Of a stretch of 64,000 nucleotides of DNA, positions 51,238 through 61,459 are shown one piece after another. This stretch comes from Metridium senile (taxonomy: Eukaryota > Cnidaria > Anthozoa > Actiniaria > Metridiidae): assembly GCA_949775045.1 (NCBI GenBank), contig OX459110.1, positions 7,510,229-7,574,228 of the forward strand, given 5' to 3'. The translations under genes were made by a program, and so were the position numbers. Under the pieces are notes generated by a model. The model was not told the origin of the DNA and made no database searches. It was given only the letters and a program-made list of their open reading frames with translations. Numbering within the stretch: the stretch's first letter is position 1; each line of letters opens with the position of its first letter.

Positions 51238-54110
51238 AGAGAAATTCCCGAGCTTGGGCAGGTCTTGAAGCCATTTCTGCCAAGGAGTATTGAGTATTGA
51301 TCTGGAATTCTTTCATCCCATTGTAACTTCAGACGAGTGAGTTCCTGTAGGATTATCTTGGCTGTAAGTGTGAAAGGCGCTGCCATACCCAGAGGATCGA
51401 ACACAGAACTTATCAAGGACAAAAGGCCACGTCTTGTTAGAGGGCGTTTGCTTAGTGCTGTTTTGAAGCTAAATGAATCAGATTCAACTAGCCACGTGAC
51501 TCCAAGAGCTCTTTCGGCTGGCAATTCTTTACTGGCGATGTCCAATTCTTTGACTTCTTTCGCTCGCTCGCATTCAGGTATAGATTGCAGTACTTGGCGA
51601 CTACTTGAGATCCATTTAGTTAGCCTTAATCCACCATCCTTCATGAGTCTACATATGCCGTCGACGAACTGTATGGCCTTCTCAGCAGAGGGTAAAGATG
51701 TCAAGCAATCGTCTACGTAGAAGTTCTTGAAGACCGTTGAGATGACTTCTTCTTGGAAGAGAGCCCTGTTGGAATTGGCGTTGTGTCTTAATGTGAAATT
51801 GGCACAGGAAGGAGAGGAAACTGCGCAAAATAGATGTACGTTCATTTGATATTCATCAGGTTCTTGGTTGAATTTGGCATCGGTCCACCACAGAAAACGT
51901 AAAAGATTGCGTTCAGCTTCAGGCACGCGTACTTGAAGAAACATCCCTACGATGTCAGCCATGAGAGCAATACTTTCCTGACGAAAACGTAAAAGTTCTC
52001 CAAGAAGATTACTGGTTAAATCTGGGCCTTGTAAAAGAATGTCATTGAGAGCGATGCCTTGGTACTTGCAAGAACAATCAAAGACAACTCGTATATTCCC
52101 AGGTTTCTTCTTATGATACACGCAATGATGGGGGATGTACCATATCTTTCCTTTTGCTCCGGAGAGTTGTTCTTGTGGCACTTTTCTAGCGTATCCCTTT
52201 TTAATCATATCTTCCATGAAGGTTGTGTATTCATGCCTGAGGTCTGGGTTGCTCAGAAGTCTTTTCTTTAGATATGCACATCTTCGTTCTGCTTGTACAC
52301 GGTTGTTTGGTAAGACGACACCTTGATCCTTGAGGGGGAGACTTATTTCGTAATGGCCATCTTGAAGGTGGCTGATAGATTTTTCAACGCGTTCTATAAA
52401 CATGGACTCTTCTCTTGTGTGTTCCTTAGAGATACTGTAAGTATCAGTCTCTAGAAGGTCTGCGCATTCTAAGCACTGCATAGCGGCTTGAAAACTTCTA
52501 GGAGGTGTGCTATTTATATTACGTCCAGTAGGACCATTGATCACCCATCTGAGTTTGACTTTAACTGCATAAGGTCCATCATCAGTGGTACTTTTAACCT
52601 CTACAGGTTGTAAAGCTTCAGGAACATCCATACCGATCAGGAGATCCACATCAGAGTCAATAAACTGTAGGTGTAGGTTGTCAGAGAATTGAGGCCAGGC
52701 GTCGACATCAGCTTGAGATGGAATTTCATTCTTTGAAATTGGAATCGTAGGTCTTGAAAGGACAACTGGAAGATTAATGGAGATGTTGTTGTCCAAGTCA
52801 CTGACTGACAAACCATGAATCGCTTGAGTTTCGATGGTAGAACTTTCTCCAATGGTAGTTAACTTGATCTTAGAGCTTTTGCTGTTTATTCCGAGTCGTT
52901 TGATTAAAGATTCAGAGCAGAAGCTTGCGTTTGACCCAGTATCCAGTAAGGCGTACGTCTGTATGGAGGTATTGAGACCTTGTCTTTTGGCCGTCACAGG
53001 TAATATAGGAAGTACAGCTGACGAAGGATTTGCTTTAGGAGTAGTAACGGAGCATGCAAAGGATCTTTGGTTAGAGACGCTTGCATATGTACTATGACCA
53101 GTGATATTAGCCGGTGTAGGAGGAACTTGAGTACTTACAGGTAGGCTAGTACCAGAGGAACTTGCATATGTACTATGACCAGTGATATTAGCCGATGACT
53201 TCGTTAGTAGTGTCGAGGGCACATCAGTGTGAAGTAGTGTGTTGTGCTTCCTACTGCACTGAGTGCATGGACTTTTCTTGAAACAGGAAACAGACTGGTG
53301 TCCCTTTCGTAAGCACGAGAAGCAAAGTCTATTCTTGCTTGCGATATCCATCCTTTCTTTGTACGTCTCTTCTTTGAAGGTGGGGCAATTCACCACTATG
53401 TGGTCTCCGCCACAAACTTGACAGATTTTCTTGGTAGGGCCTTTTTCTACGGGTATGGTCTCCTTCACTTGACTAGCAAAGGTCTTCAAACTTGTGGCTG
53501 ACTTGAAGTTTACTTGAGGTCTTTCTGTTCTTTGCTTTGAGCTCGAGGACAGCTTTCCAAGGATAGGATTATTCAAACATCTGGCTCTCTGTTCAACAAA
53601 TAGGGCGGTATCTTCCATGGTGACTTCACGGTGCTTTATATTTATAATGTTGTCTGCAATATCACGCCACTTGTCTTGATATCGATAAGGCAGTTTTTCA
53701 ATAATTTTCCGCATCACATCTGGGTTCTCGATCTTGCTAAGATATCCGATACCTTCTAGGGCGTTCTTACAGCTTGTCAACGATATTGAAAACTTCTCTA
53801 GAGCATCTGCATCTTCTGGTCTGATAATTGGTACATCAAGGAGCTTTTCAACGTGGGCCATAGCTATCTTGTATTTGTCTCCAAATCGTGATTCAAGAAG
53901 ATCTCTCGCTTTCTTGTATCCTTCTTCAGACTTCATGTGTAGGCAACTCTTCACAAGCTCTTGAGGACGACCAGAAGTGTATTGTTCTAGATAGTACAGC
54001 TTACTTGAGAGGTCTGGTTCTTTAGAGGCGATAAGCGTGTCGAAGGCTCGTACAAAACTGCTATATTCCAGAGGATCTCCGGTGAACTTGGGCACGTGTT
54101 GTTTTGGCAA
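51138..54110 (-). CDS. Bel/Pao gag-protease-RT polyprotein segment
   Basis: 990 codons. Domains in order are the Bel/Pao gag core (KFTGDPLEYSSFVRAF, DUF1759-like), Cys/His clusters (CQVCGGDHIVVNC and CFSCLRKGH), and an aspartic protease (ALLDTGSNASF, DTGS at 52929-52943). Next is the RT with RVVFDCSC, LMADIVGMFLQVRV (motif A), NFYVDDCLTS (YVDD at 51709-51720) and SVFDPLGMAAPFT. The frame fails near 51285, where the expected RNase H sequence moves to another frame. No env. Confidence 0.9.
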   Translation of the reverse strand: MPKQHVPKFTGDPLEYSSFVRAFDTLIASKEPDLSSKLYYLEQYTSGRPQELVKSCLHMKSEEGYKKARDLLESRFGDKYKIAMAHVEKLLDVPIIRPEDADALEKFSISLTSCKNALEGIGYLSKIENPDVMRKIIEKLPYRYQDKWRDIADNIINIKHREVTMEDTALFVEQRARCLNNPILGKLSSSSKQRTERPQVNFKSATSLKTFASQVKETIPVEKGPTKKICQVCGGDHIVVNCPTFKEETYKERMDIASKNRLCFSCLRKGHQSVSCFKKSPCTQCSRKHNTLLHTDVPSTLLTKSSANITGHSTYASSSGTSLPVSTQVPPTPANITGHSTYASVSNQRSFACSVTTPKANPSSAVLPILPVTAKRQGLNTSIQTYALLDTGSNASFCSESLIKRLGINSKSSKIKLTTIGESSTIETQAIHGLSVSDLDNNISINLPVVLSRPTIPISKNEIPSQADVDAWPQFSDNLHLQFIDSDVDLLIGMDVPEALQPVEVKSTTDDGPYAVKVKLRWVINGPTGRNINSTPPRSFQAAMQCLECADLLETDTYSISKEHTREESMFIERVEKSISHLQDGHYEISLPLKDQGVVLPNNRVQAERRCAYLKKRLLSNPDLRHEYTTFMEDMIKKGYARKVPQEQLSGAKGKIWYIPHHCVYHKKKPGNIRVVFDCSCKYQGIALNDILLQGPDLTSNLLGELLRFRQESIALMADIVGMFLQVRVPEAERNLLRFLWWTDAKFNQEPDEYQMNVHLFCAVSSPSCANFTLRHNANSNRALFQEEVISTVFKNFYVDDCLTSLPSAEKAIQFVDGICRLMKDGGLRLTKWISSSRQVLQSIPECERAKEVKELDIASKELPAERALGVTWLVESDSFSFKTALSKRPLTRRGLLSLISSVFDPLGMAAPFTLTAKIILQELTRLKLQWDERIPDQYSILLGRNGFKTCPSSGISLWNVVIDPASKNKVVHRTNFITLQTPHRRHTEL

Positions 54111-54133
54111 TGTAGCACGTTGCTGTTGGAGTA

Positions 54134-55075
54134 CTATGTCGTTCCAGATCTTGTTCTGTTGCTCAAGAACTTCTCTATCATGGCTGTATCTGTAGAATTA
54201 AGGAGGTATGCGGTCTGCAGCGTTGATGTGAGGCTTGCTATCTGACGTCTTTTTGACAAGCCTTTTGAAGCGTGACTTGAACTTAATAGCGATGATGGCT
54301 TGGACGACCTTGCTTTATGATTGCTTTCCGACTTCGGCTTAAAACTTGGACTGTTCTCTTTTGATTTAAGTGCCTTTAATTCTTCTTCAAGGTCCATTCT
54401 CTCACGCTCAATCTCGATCTTTAGCGTTTCTTCTCTCAGTTGTAGTTCTTTTTCGTGCAATTCTTTACGGCGTTCTATGGAGGCTTTTCTAGCTTCAAGT
54501 TCAGCAATTCTTGACATTGTAGATGTACTCGTACTACCTGATGATGAAGACATTTCACTGGCTTTAGATGAGGACAAAGGGAGTTCGTTCGTTATCGATT
54601 CTCTGTATCGAGGTACAAAATCTTCCATCTTATCTTCCATTGATGAAACCCATGCTGTCACCGTTTGGCAGAACTCCAAGTATCTTTTTTTTACATCCAC
54701 AAAGTACATGAAGGACTTGTTTTTTTCTTCGCCATCGTTAATTACGATGTCATAGGCGTTATTCGCATCACTGAACTTTTCGAAGGCGGCAGCGTACTCA
54801 TCCATCTTTGAATTCACTATGGGAAGGTTCTGTACATCGTCAATTAGAAGCGGTTCAACTTTATTTCTTTTACGTGTTAGGGAAGCTAGAGCTGCACTTC
54901 TTTTCTTCTTGAGATGCTGTATTATTTCGATGTCCTCGTTGTAATCGCACAGCTCGCTCATCACACTTCCAGTTCTAACAGGATTCTTTCCTTTTTTACC
55001 ACGGCAACGCGGCCATGAGTGTCTTTCGTCTGAACCAGATTGCGAAAGAGTTAGTTTGAACGATGTGGACGCCAT
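54134..55075 (-). CDS. Bel/Pao gag N-terminal ORF
   Basis: 313 residues from MASTSFKLTLSQ. It contains a helical, charged middle with a long coiled-coil segment (ELEARKASIERRKELHEKEL and following residues) and Ser-rich stretches, as in the N-terminus of Bel/Pao polyproteins. The frame ends just before the next one starts at 54110; residues like LEQQNKIWNDIVLQQQ, read upstream of MPKQHVPKF in the second frame, show that the two were once one frame. It is separated by a frameshift near 54180. Confidence 0.8.
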   Translation of the reverse strand: MASTSFKLTLSQSGSDERHSWPRCRGKKGKNPVRTGSVMSELCDYNEDIEIIQHLKKKRSAALASLTRKRNKVEPLLIDDVQNLPIVNSKMDEYAAAFEKFSDANNAYDIVINDGEEKNKSFMYFVDVKKRYLEFCQTVTAWVSSMEDKMEDFVPRYRESITNELPLSSSKASEMSSSSGSTSTSTMSRIAELEARKASIERRKELHEKELQLREETLKIEIERERMDLEEELKALKSKENSPSFKPKSESNHKARSSKPSSLLSSSHASKGLSKRRQIASLTSTLQTAYLLNSTDTAMIEKFLSNRTRSGTT

Positions 55076-55084
55076 GTTTACTCA

Positions 55085-55454
55085 ACGGTCCGAGCACAAT
55101 TTGATCATTAGACACAGCGTAGAAACAGTTTAGTTTACGTTCCTAAAAGTAAATATACATATACAATATAAAGTTAACATATTAAGGCTACAAATAGATT
55201 ACAGTAATATATATAAAATGAGAAAAATACTTACAAACTAACTGTGAATTATCCATGTTGCTCGAAACTAAACACGACGACTGACTGAGAATAACTAAGA
55301 ACACTAAAATATACTGAAAAACCTTAGCTGAATTTGCATACGAACAATAATACAGAAAGGAATGTAGGACAAAATTAGCGAACCGAAAAACAATAGAAAG
55401 ACAAACAAATACAAAACTAAAAGAAAACTCAACTGTTAGTGTTCTGCACTAACA
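55085..55454 (-). repeat. 5' LTR of the Bel/Pao element, inner edge altered
   Basis: It matches the other LTR except for about four substitutions and the last six or so bases, which read GGACCGT in place of GTCCACA on the minus strand. No TGG primer-binding site follows before the gag ATG, only about ten bases away. Confidence 0.85.
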
Positions 55455-55967
55455 CTTACAATGAGATAATGAGCAATATAGTTTTCAGCCTCGCATTCAT
55501 ACTAACGAGGTCACGTGACAGCTATTGCACTATATAACTAACGAGATTGATAAACGTCATTGAAAGTGATAATATAAAAATGTTTTATGAAAATCTGAGC
55601 GTATTTTATAAGATAATGAGGAATTTAGTATTTCAGCCTCTCATTCATGCTAATTAGGTCACGTGACACATATTATACTTTATAACTAATGAGATCGATT
55701 TGTCACATTGAGAGTGATAGACTCGCAAAGTTTTGTGGACATTAGTGTATTTCCAATAAAGTTATAGTCAATTTTGTATTTGCAGCCTCGTTTTCATGCT
55801 GAACAAGTATACGTCATATTTTAACCCCCTATAAATCGCGTCTGAGCAAGTTAGAAAGTTGCCACCAAAACTTTTTATGTTCTTTATGGTCTACTAAACA
55901 CTTTAAGACTGGTGGCTTGCTTTCAGCAGAAAATTCCCACGGGAATACATTTGCTGCCAGACTACTT

Positions 55968-56082
55968 AACAATTAGACCCGCAGCCCGAATGGTCTACGA
56001 GTCAATAGCCCACGAGGCCGAGTCTTCGAGGCCAAGCGGGCTATTGACTCGTGGACCATGAGGGTGAGAGGTCTAATTGTTT
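55968..56082. repeat. 115-bp imperfect palindrome
   Basis: AACAATTAGACC at the left pairs with GGTCTAATTGTT at the right. Inside, GTCTACGAGTCAATAGCCC pairs with GGGCTATTGACTCGTGGAC. It lies between the large foldback element and the next MITE, and may be part of either. Confidence 0.75.
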
Positions 56083-56477
56083 TAGTATAAACCAACTAGT
56101 AGGTCAAACTTTGCCATAGTTTGAAAGAAAAATAACATTTCAATCGTTTTATTTTGAAAAAATGACAGATAATCGAAAGTGAAAATACCGAGCGCGCGCT
56201 CAATGACGCGTGACGGCAAGTGAAAATGTATTCAAAACACATCGAAATTCTCCACAGTTTTAGTCATATTCTTCCTCAAGACTTTTGTTTTAACGGCTGA
56301 AAAAAGTATTACATTTAGTACTAAGCTATTACAAGAATTAGAAGAATCAAGAAACGTTTTCAAAGTTTACAAAACCGGCACTTTTCGCTACTAGTGGTCT
56401 ATCACTCAATAGACCATTAGTAGAGTAGCCAATCAGAATAAAGGATTCGTGATAGACCACTAGTAGGTTTATACTAA
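56082..56477. mobile_element. 396-bp MITE with TTAGTATAAACC ends
   Basis: TTAGTATAAACCAACTAGTA at the left and its near-complement, ending GGTTTATACTAA, at the right. Absent from copy A (near 4192), so post-duplication. Confidence 0.75.
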
Positions 56478-56991
56478 ATCCGATTAGAACGTGCTGGCAA
56501 ATATCTTATGTTGATTCTGCATCCCATGAAAACTACGTCTATATTAAAAAAGTGTTTTCGAATAATTTGTTCCACTTTGCTCATATATGACCCTAATTCA
56601 CTTCTCGAAGGGACACATTGCCCACATACGTGCACAGATACGTGTATGTTAACCATTAATGATAGTGGGGTGCATCTTTAAAATAAATAAATGAGGCCTA
56701 GTTGGATCAATTAAAATCTTTCAGTACTTAATATAGCTGAATTATCATTGTAACTGCGTTGAAGGACTCTTAAATATTTGATGACTACAAAGTTTGTTTT
56801 CGGAAAATTCCGATGTGAAGTATTATATGTTCACGTATCTTTGTTAGTGTCAGTGACGTCATACCCTCAAGTGAACCCAAACATTCAGCTCCATTGATTT
56901 CTTTATATTTTATGATTGAAATATCTACCATAATTGTTCTACACTGAAGAAAACTTGTTAGAAAATAAATATTTGGCTTAAACAACATAAA
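56478..56991. other. Non-coding copy B sequence
   Basis: Resumes homology with copy A (4190-4288, then 4829-5112), with about 120 bp of its own near 56610-56720. No gene. Confidence 0.6.
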
Positions 56992-58277
56992 TGTATTTAT
57001 TATGGGTTATGTAACAAGCGCATGAAGGGCCTTGGTATGTAGCTTGTTGTGTTAGGGAGGGTCAGTTCATTAGCGGAACGCTAATATATATTCAGTTACG
57101 AAGAATATATACCATTTGCGTCCTACGACTGAATTCGTGCTAACACTGCGACCTATTTCCTGAAGAAGAAGAAGTTCCGAGATGAAGCTATGCCTTCAGA
57201 ATCCGCTAGAGATGAGCCACCGACCTAGTCACGACTTTTCACCTTTTCAAAACTTATCTCGACACTAAATTGACGAGCCTCAAAGAAGACCTTACTGAAG
57301 ATGCAATAGCAACATCAGCTACCAAATATGTTTAGAACTGATTATGATATATTCGAATATGAAGGAAATGATCCTCCTCTGAAGTTAAAGGACGGCTTAA
57401 GGCCCACTTATCCTATTGCCATTATTGCTAACGGCTTTGCCAAAAAAAAAACGTATTCCGTTAAGGATGCACCTTCTGCATGCTTTTTCCCAATAAAAAA
57501 AAACGCAATCAAGCACGCGCGGCATTGGCAAAAGCCGCCGTTTCTGAATTTTTGTGCTAATCATCCCGTAAGAAAAGACTTATCTCGGTTTAAAACATGT
57601 CAATAAGTGTGTATGCAAACAAAAGATTGATTATATAGCCCAATTTGTTCTCTGCATTATTTTACAGCCGATTGGTTTACTTTGTTATTACTGTACAATG
57701 CAGCCGATTGACTCAGATTGTTATTACTGTATTCGCAGCCATTTGGACCAGTTTGTTATTACTATACAATGCAGCCATTTGGACCAGTTTGTTATTACTA
57801 TACAATGTAACCGATTGGCCCAGTTTGTTATTACTATACAATGCAGCCATGGACCAGTTTGTTATTACTATACAATGTAACCGATTGGCCCAGTTTGTTA
57901 TTACTATACAATGCAGCCATTTGGACCAGTTTGTTATTGCTATACAATGTATCCGATTGGCTCAGTTTGTTAATACTATGCAATGTAGCCGATTGGCTCA
58001 GTTTGTTATTACTATACAATACAGCCGATTGGCCCAGTTTGTTAATACTATACAATGTAGCCGATTGGCTCAATGAATTAGTTAGATTGCGCCATTGTGA
58101 TTTTGAGTTTAAAAACGTGCTATATGATGTATCCAATTTCATAATATTATTTTTATTTTTTTTGCTCTATTCCCGTTCTTTTATATCGCACGCCTTGTCG
58201 TGTCGACACCTATAAGTCTGTGCAGTATTACATGATAAATGTTTTATATTTGGTTGAGCGGGGGAGCGAATTAGAAT
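56992..58277. mobile_element. Unclassified 1.29-kb insertion, copy B only
   Basis: ATAAA flanks both sides (56987-56991, 58278-58282), and copy A has the empty site (about 5113). It starts with TG and carries a purine tract (GAGCGGGGGAGCGAATTAG) near its right end, so a decayed LTR-type element is possible. A 92-codon ORF (57328-57606, MFRTDYDIFEYEGND...) matches nothing I know. Confidence 0.5.
57665..58075 (+). repeat. 36-bp minisatellite, about 11 copies
   Basis: Unit CCGATTGGCCCAGTTTGTTA followed by TTACTATACAATGCAG, with alternation of CCGATTGGCC and CCATTTGGAC types. The period is a multiple of three, which keeps several frames open by chance. Confidence 0.92.
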
Positions 58278-58369
58278 ATAAAATGAACAGTTATCATATA
58301 TAACTTTATTCCGAGAGTTTCTCGAGGTTTCTGGAGGTTTCCCCGAATATCAAATATTACCTCATAAGT

Positions 58370-58496
58370 TAAAAATAAATTGTTTAGCATATATAACAGA
58401 CTGAGTTAACTCAGGTATTACAAAATTTTATCTCCGTTCACATCAGAAACCAATTCAATTCAAACGTTTCTTATTTACACCTCAGCTGGCATTTAG
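58370..58496 (+). promoter_or_regulatory. Putative promoter and leader of IFIT-like gene B
   Basis: Matches 6684-6830 of copy A, with a 12-bp deletion after AGAAACCA and a changed TATA-like box (CATATATAAC). Upstream of 58369 the two genes differ completely, because copy A has the 1.49-kb element there. Confidence 0.4.
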
Positions 58497-60281
58497 ATGG
58501 AACACTTACGAAAAAAACTTGACAGTCTTTCTTGTCATTTTACTTGGGAAGAATACATCAACTATGAAAGTAACCGATCAAGCCTACTTCTTAGTACTGC
58601 TGATTTTCATGACGGTGAAGATGATGATGGTAGCAACAGTGAGATACACTGGAACAACTTAATGGGTTACAACAAGTCTAAAGATGAAGACTTCCAAGGT
58701 GCGAAAAAGTATTTTGGAAGTGCACTTGAAAAATGCACCAGCGAAAACGAAAAGTTGGTCACTCTCTCGTGTATGGCTTGGCTGCTGTACAAAGAAGCTG
58801 AAGACAGCACTAGTAACGAGACAAGAGCAGATTTACAAGAACAATCGAACAAAAAGCTCGAAGAGGTTATGGGTATTCTTCAAGGAAAAGAGATGGACAA
58901 AGTTCCAGAAGTGCTCTTTGAAAAAGCGTTCGTGGTAATACATTTTAGTAGCGATGAGCTTGAAAGATTTGAAGAAGCTAACTGTCTTATCGATAAAGCT
59001 TTGAAAGAGAAACCAGAATCGCTGCTATATAGATTTACCAAAATAAAGAATAAGCAAAAGTCGTCTCTGTGCTGGAAGAAAATTATCACTGGCGAAGACA
59101 ACGAAAATAACTATCTCGCCGAGCTTGATGGACCTTGGAATGAAGTCATCAACATGACAGCACAAGGTACAACTGACCTTCACGCGGATATATTTGTTTC
59201 GTATGCTTTGTTTCTAAATAGACAGCATAGAGACTATGGGAAAACTGGCGGCCCATATGCCAAAAGAGCTAACCTGCTCGGAGCAAGGAATCCTTACGTT
59301 CTTCGAAAGGTTGCTCAGTTTTACATGCTTTCTGCAGGAAACGATATCTCCACATTGGACAATGCGTTGGTAATTTTAAGAAATCTCTTAAACAAGAATC
59401 CTGATTGTTACAAAACACAATCACTCCTTGGACAGGTGTTGTGTCGAAAGTACAAATATTTTGACGGTCAGAAAGACGAGAAAGAAAATATCTTTGCCGA
59501 GGCTGAAAATAATTTGAAAAAATCATGGGATGCTATGAAGTTTCCTATTCCAGGAATGGATATGGTTCGTCTTCATCAATTCAAGTATGAATCGACTACA
59601 CATCCAGCTGTGCTCATCCCGGCCGAGAGAATTTTGCTTCAAATGTTGGAATCGTTAACAGATCTGAGTATTACCATGCAAGGAGGTATATGTACCATGT
59701 ATGGTATGTTCCTAAACAAATATGCAGCAGAATTGGCTTCTCATAGGGAAGACGTCCATCAGAAAGGGCATTTTACTACTTTACCCGCTGACCATAACAT
59801 GATGATAAAAATTAAAGAAGCTTTTGAAATTGCTCAAACATTTGAGGAAAGTCAGGATCTGTGTGATCTGCACAAAGCTGAACAAATATTCCTATCGATA
59901 TACAGTAATGTAGCTCACGATGATGATGATGATGTGCAGTCCTCTTTCTATCAGGCATACAGTTCTTTCATAAAGACATACTGCAAAGATATAGCCATGA
60001 TTTATTTCATAAGGTCTCTGAATTACAACCCACACCAGAGTCACGAAGTCTATGATCTACTGGAAAAGCTTGCAAAAAGAAAAGCTGAAAGCGAGAATGG
60101 AGAAAAATGCTTTAGTGGGCTTGTCGTTCTTTCATGGCTTTACAACATGAGATATGAAAAGAGGAAAGAAGAGGAATATATTTCAAAAGCACAAGAACAT
60201 CACATGAGAGCTGTTCAATTCAAAGAAGAGGAAGAAATTACTGAAGCATTCAACAAACTGAGAAGCTTTGCACTAAACTGA
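58497..60281 (+). CDS. IFIT-like tetratricopeptide-repeat protein, copy B (594 aa)
   Basis: Uninterrupted ORF, tandem paralogue of 6831-8624 with the same start, same LSCHFTW N-terminal signature and TPR-type helical repeats through the body. It is one residue shorter in the DANPKFPIPG region and two residues shorter in the region after NYNPHQS. The first 90 residues and the block from TAQGTTDLHADIF to LLGQVLCRKYK are nearly identical to copy A. Residues about 115-210 and the C-terminal third differ by many replacements. The Asp run (AHDDDDDVQSS) is kept. Both copies look functional, which suggests a small lineage-specific family. Role inferred only from vertebrate IFITs. Confidence 0.85.
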   Translation: MEHLRKKLDSLSCHFTWEEYINYESNRSSLLLSTADFHDGEDDDGSNSEIHWNNLMGYNKSKDEDFQGAKKYFGSALEKCTSENEKLVTLSCMAWLLYKEAEDSTSNETRADLQEQSNKKLEEVMGILQGKEMDKVPEVLFEKAFVVIHFSSDELERFEEANCLIDKALKEKPESLLYRFTKIKNKQKSSLCWKKIITGEDNENNYLAELDGPWNEVINMTAQGTTDLHADIFVSYALFLNRQHRDYGKTGGPYAKRANLLGARNPYVLRKVAQFYMLSAGNDISTLDNALVILRNLLNKNPDCYKTQSLLGQVLCRKYKYFDGQKDEKENIFAEAENNLKKSWDAMKFPIPGMDMVRLHQFKYESTTHPAVLIPAERILLQMLESLTDLSITMQGGICTMYGMFLNKYAAELASHREDVHQKGHFTTLPADHNMMIKIKEAFEIAQTFEESQDLCDLHKAEQIFLSIYSNVAHDDDDDVQSSFYQAYSSFIKTYCKDIAMIYFIRSLNYNPHQSHEVYDLLEKLAKRKAESENGEKCFSGLVVLSWLYNMRYEKRKEEEYISKAQEHHMRAVQFKEEEEITEAFNKLRSFALN

Positions 60282-60540
60282 TGACTACTGGCAGTTCAAC
60301 AGAGAAAATTTAAACTCTGACGATTTCTACGTATGTATGCTAAGTTTAAGAAGAAATGATTTACAATAGGACGACGAACGTGCATATGAGAAACGTTCGA
60401 CAATAATATTATATATTTTGACAAACTGTTAGAGATCTAGGGCTAGAGAAAACAAGACGTTTTCAATCACCTAGAGTTTGCATGGAAAACGTTCAAACCT
60501 AACAAGATGAAATATACTGTTAATTAAAGAATTATTAGAA
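60282..60540. other. 3' flank of IFIT-like gene B
   Basis: Matches 8625-8882 of copy A closely. No further gene. Confidence 0.6.
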
Positions 60541-61459
60541 ACTATTACCAGAAATCGAAGACATGTGACGTCACCGCATGCTAAAGTTAGATTTGTGGCA
60601 TTTAAAAATGGCCGCTCAGAATTACTGATAAATGTATGGGCTCAGAAAGAAAATGTCTAATATATTTGCTAAATATCATTGTACTATCGATGCCGCCTCC
60701 TAACTTTTAACTCGAGTATAAGTTCTATTCATTTATGTAAGTTACGTTTGATTTAGTTTTCTCAATATGCAGCACGAAGGAATAACATTATTGAGAAATA
60801 ATTGCTTTACTTTAGTCCGTATTTCAGCGAAAAATGTGTAATTTACCTTGTGTTCAGCATCGCCTGCCATCGATAGTTTACATGGATCCATCCTTGCCGC
60901 CTTTTTAAAATGCTCCTGAGATTACGGGCTTTTCAATGCTTTTTAGAAGTCTTTCTAAGTAATACACCAATGACGCAGATTAACGGTAAAAAGTGATGAT
61001 GTTTTAGTTTTAAAAATTTCAATTTTACACCAAAATATCATAAAAAATGACCGATAAATCCTGCAAAGAAGCGTGTTTCGATCGTCGAGTCGATTGCAAT
61101 GTTTACAGCTTAGTAGCCTGGTGATTTTACGTGTTATACCGCTGTTTAAAGAATCCGAAGGCTTCTTAAGCGGGAAATTCAAAATTCAAAGTTCATAGCA
61201 TGGGCTTCCTGTGTCCTTTTGAAATTTTCGAAGTGACCTAATTCGTTCGAATTATTCTATGCCGAGCGTAAGCGAGCGCTTCAATTTTAAATATCTCAAC
61301 TGCACCAGAAGCGCTCGGTACTTATAAACAAACTTATAGTAGTTTGGTTTTGATAAATTGATTTATTTCGATAGAAATTCGAGGATAATTCTGGACTGCC
61401 AGTAGACCGCTGGTCATAATATCGCGGACGTAAAATGTCTTAGATTTCTGGTAATGAGT
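60541..61459. mobile_element. 919-bp non-autonomous DNA element, copy B only
   Basis: Ends ACTATTACCAGAAATCGAAG and CTTAGATTTCTGGTAATGAGT are inverted repeats of about 24 bp. Copy A has the empty site (about 8884). No transposase ORF. The interior holds a short inverted pair around CCGAGCGTAAGCGAGCG and GAAGCGCTCGG. Confidence 0.8.

Larger units (their letters stand above)
48676..55454 (-). mobile_element. Bel/Pao LTR retrotransposon
   Basis: LTRs of about 370 bp (48676-49045, 55085-55454) and a 5-bp target duplication CTTAC (48671-48675, 55455-55459). Genes are on the minus strand: gag at the right, then a long gag/protease/RT frame, RNase H and integrase. The LTRs differ at about four substitutions, plus a disrupted inner edge of the right (5') LTR. 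It is inserted in the right arm of the large foldback element. At least four frame lesions make it defective. Confidence 0.95.
41994..55964. mobile_element. Large foldback DNA element hosting several younger insertions
   Basis: Ends are inverted: TAGTCCGGCAGCAAATG at the left and CATTTGCTGCCAGACTA at the right, with about 125 bp of inverted homology to 42160 and from 55836. Further inward, 42483-43200 is repeated inverted in 45350-45596, 48631-48675 and 55455-55740. The core is two head-to-head copies of one nuclease-like gene. Copy A has no such element (site near 4190), so it arrived after the duplication. Stripped of its guests (384-bp MITE, Mutator-like MITE with LINE, Bel/Pao element), the element is about 3.8 kb. 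Confidence 0.8.

Noticed and set aside
57645..58076. 143-codon ORF across the minisatellite
   Set aside because: The 36-bp period keeps several frames open at once; there is no start context, signal or conserved domain.
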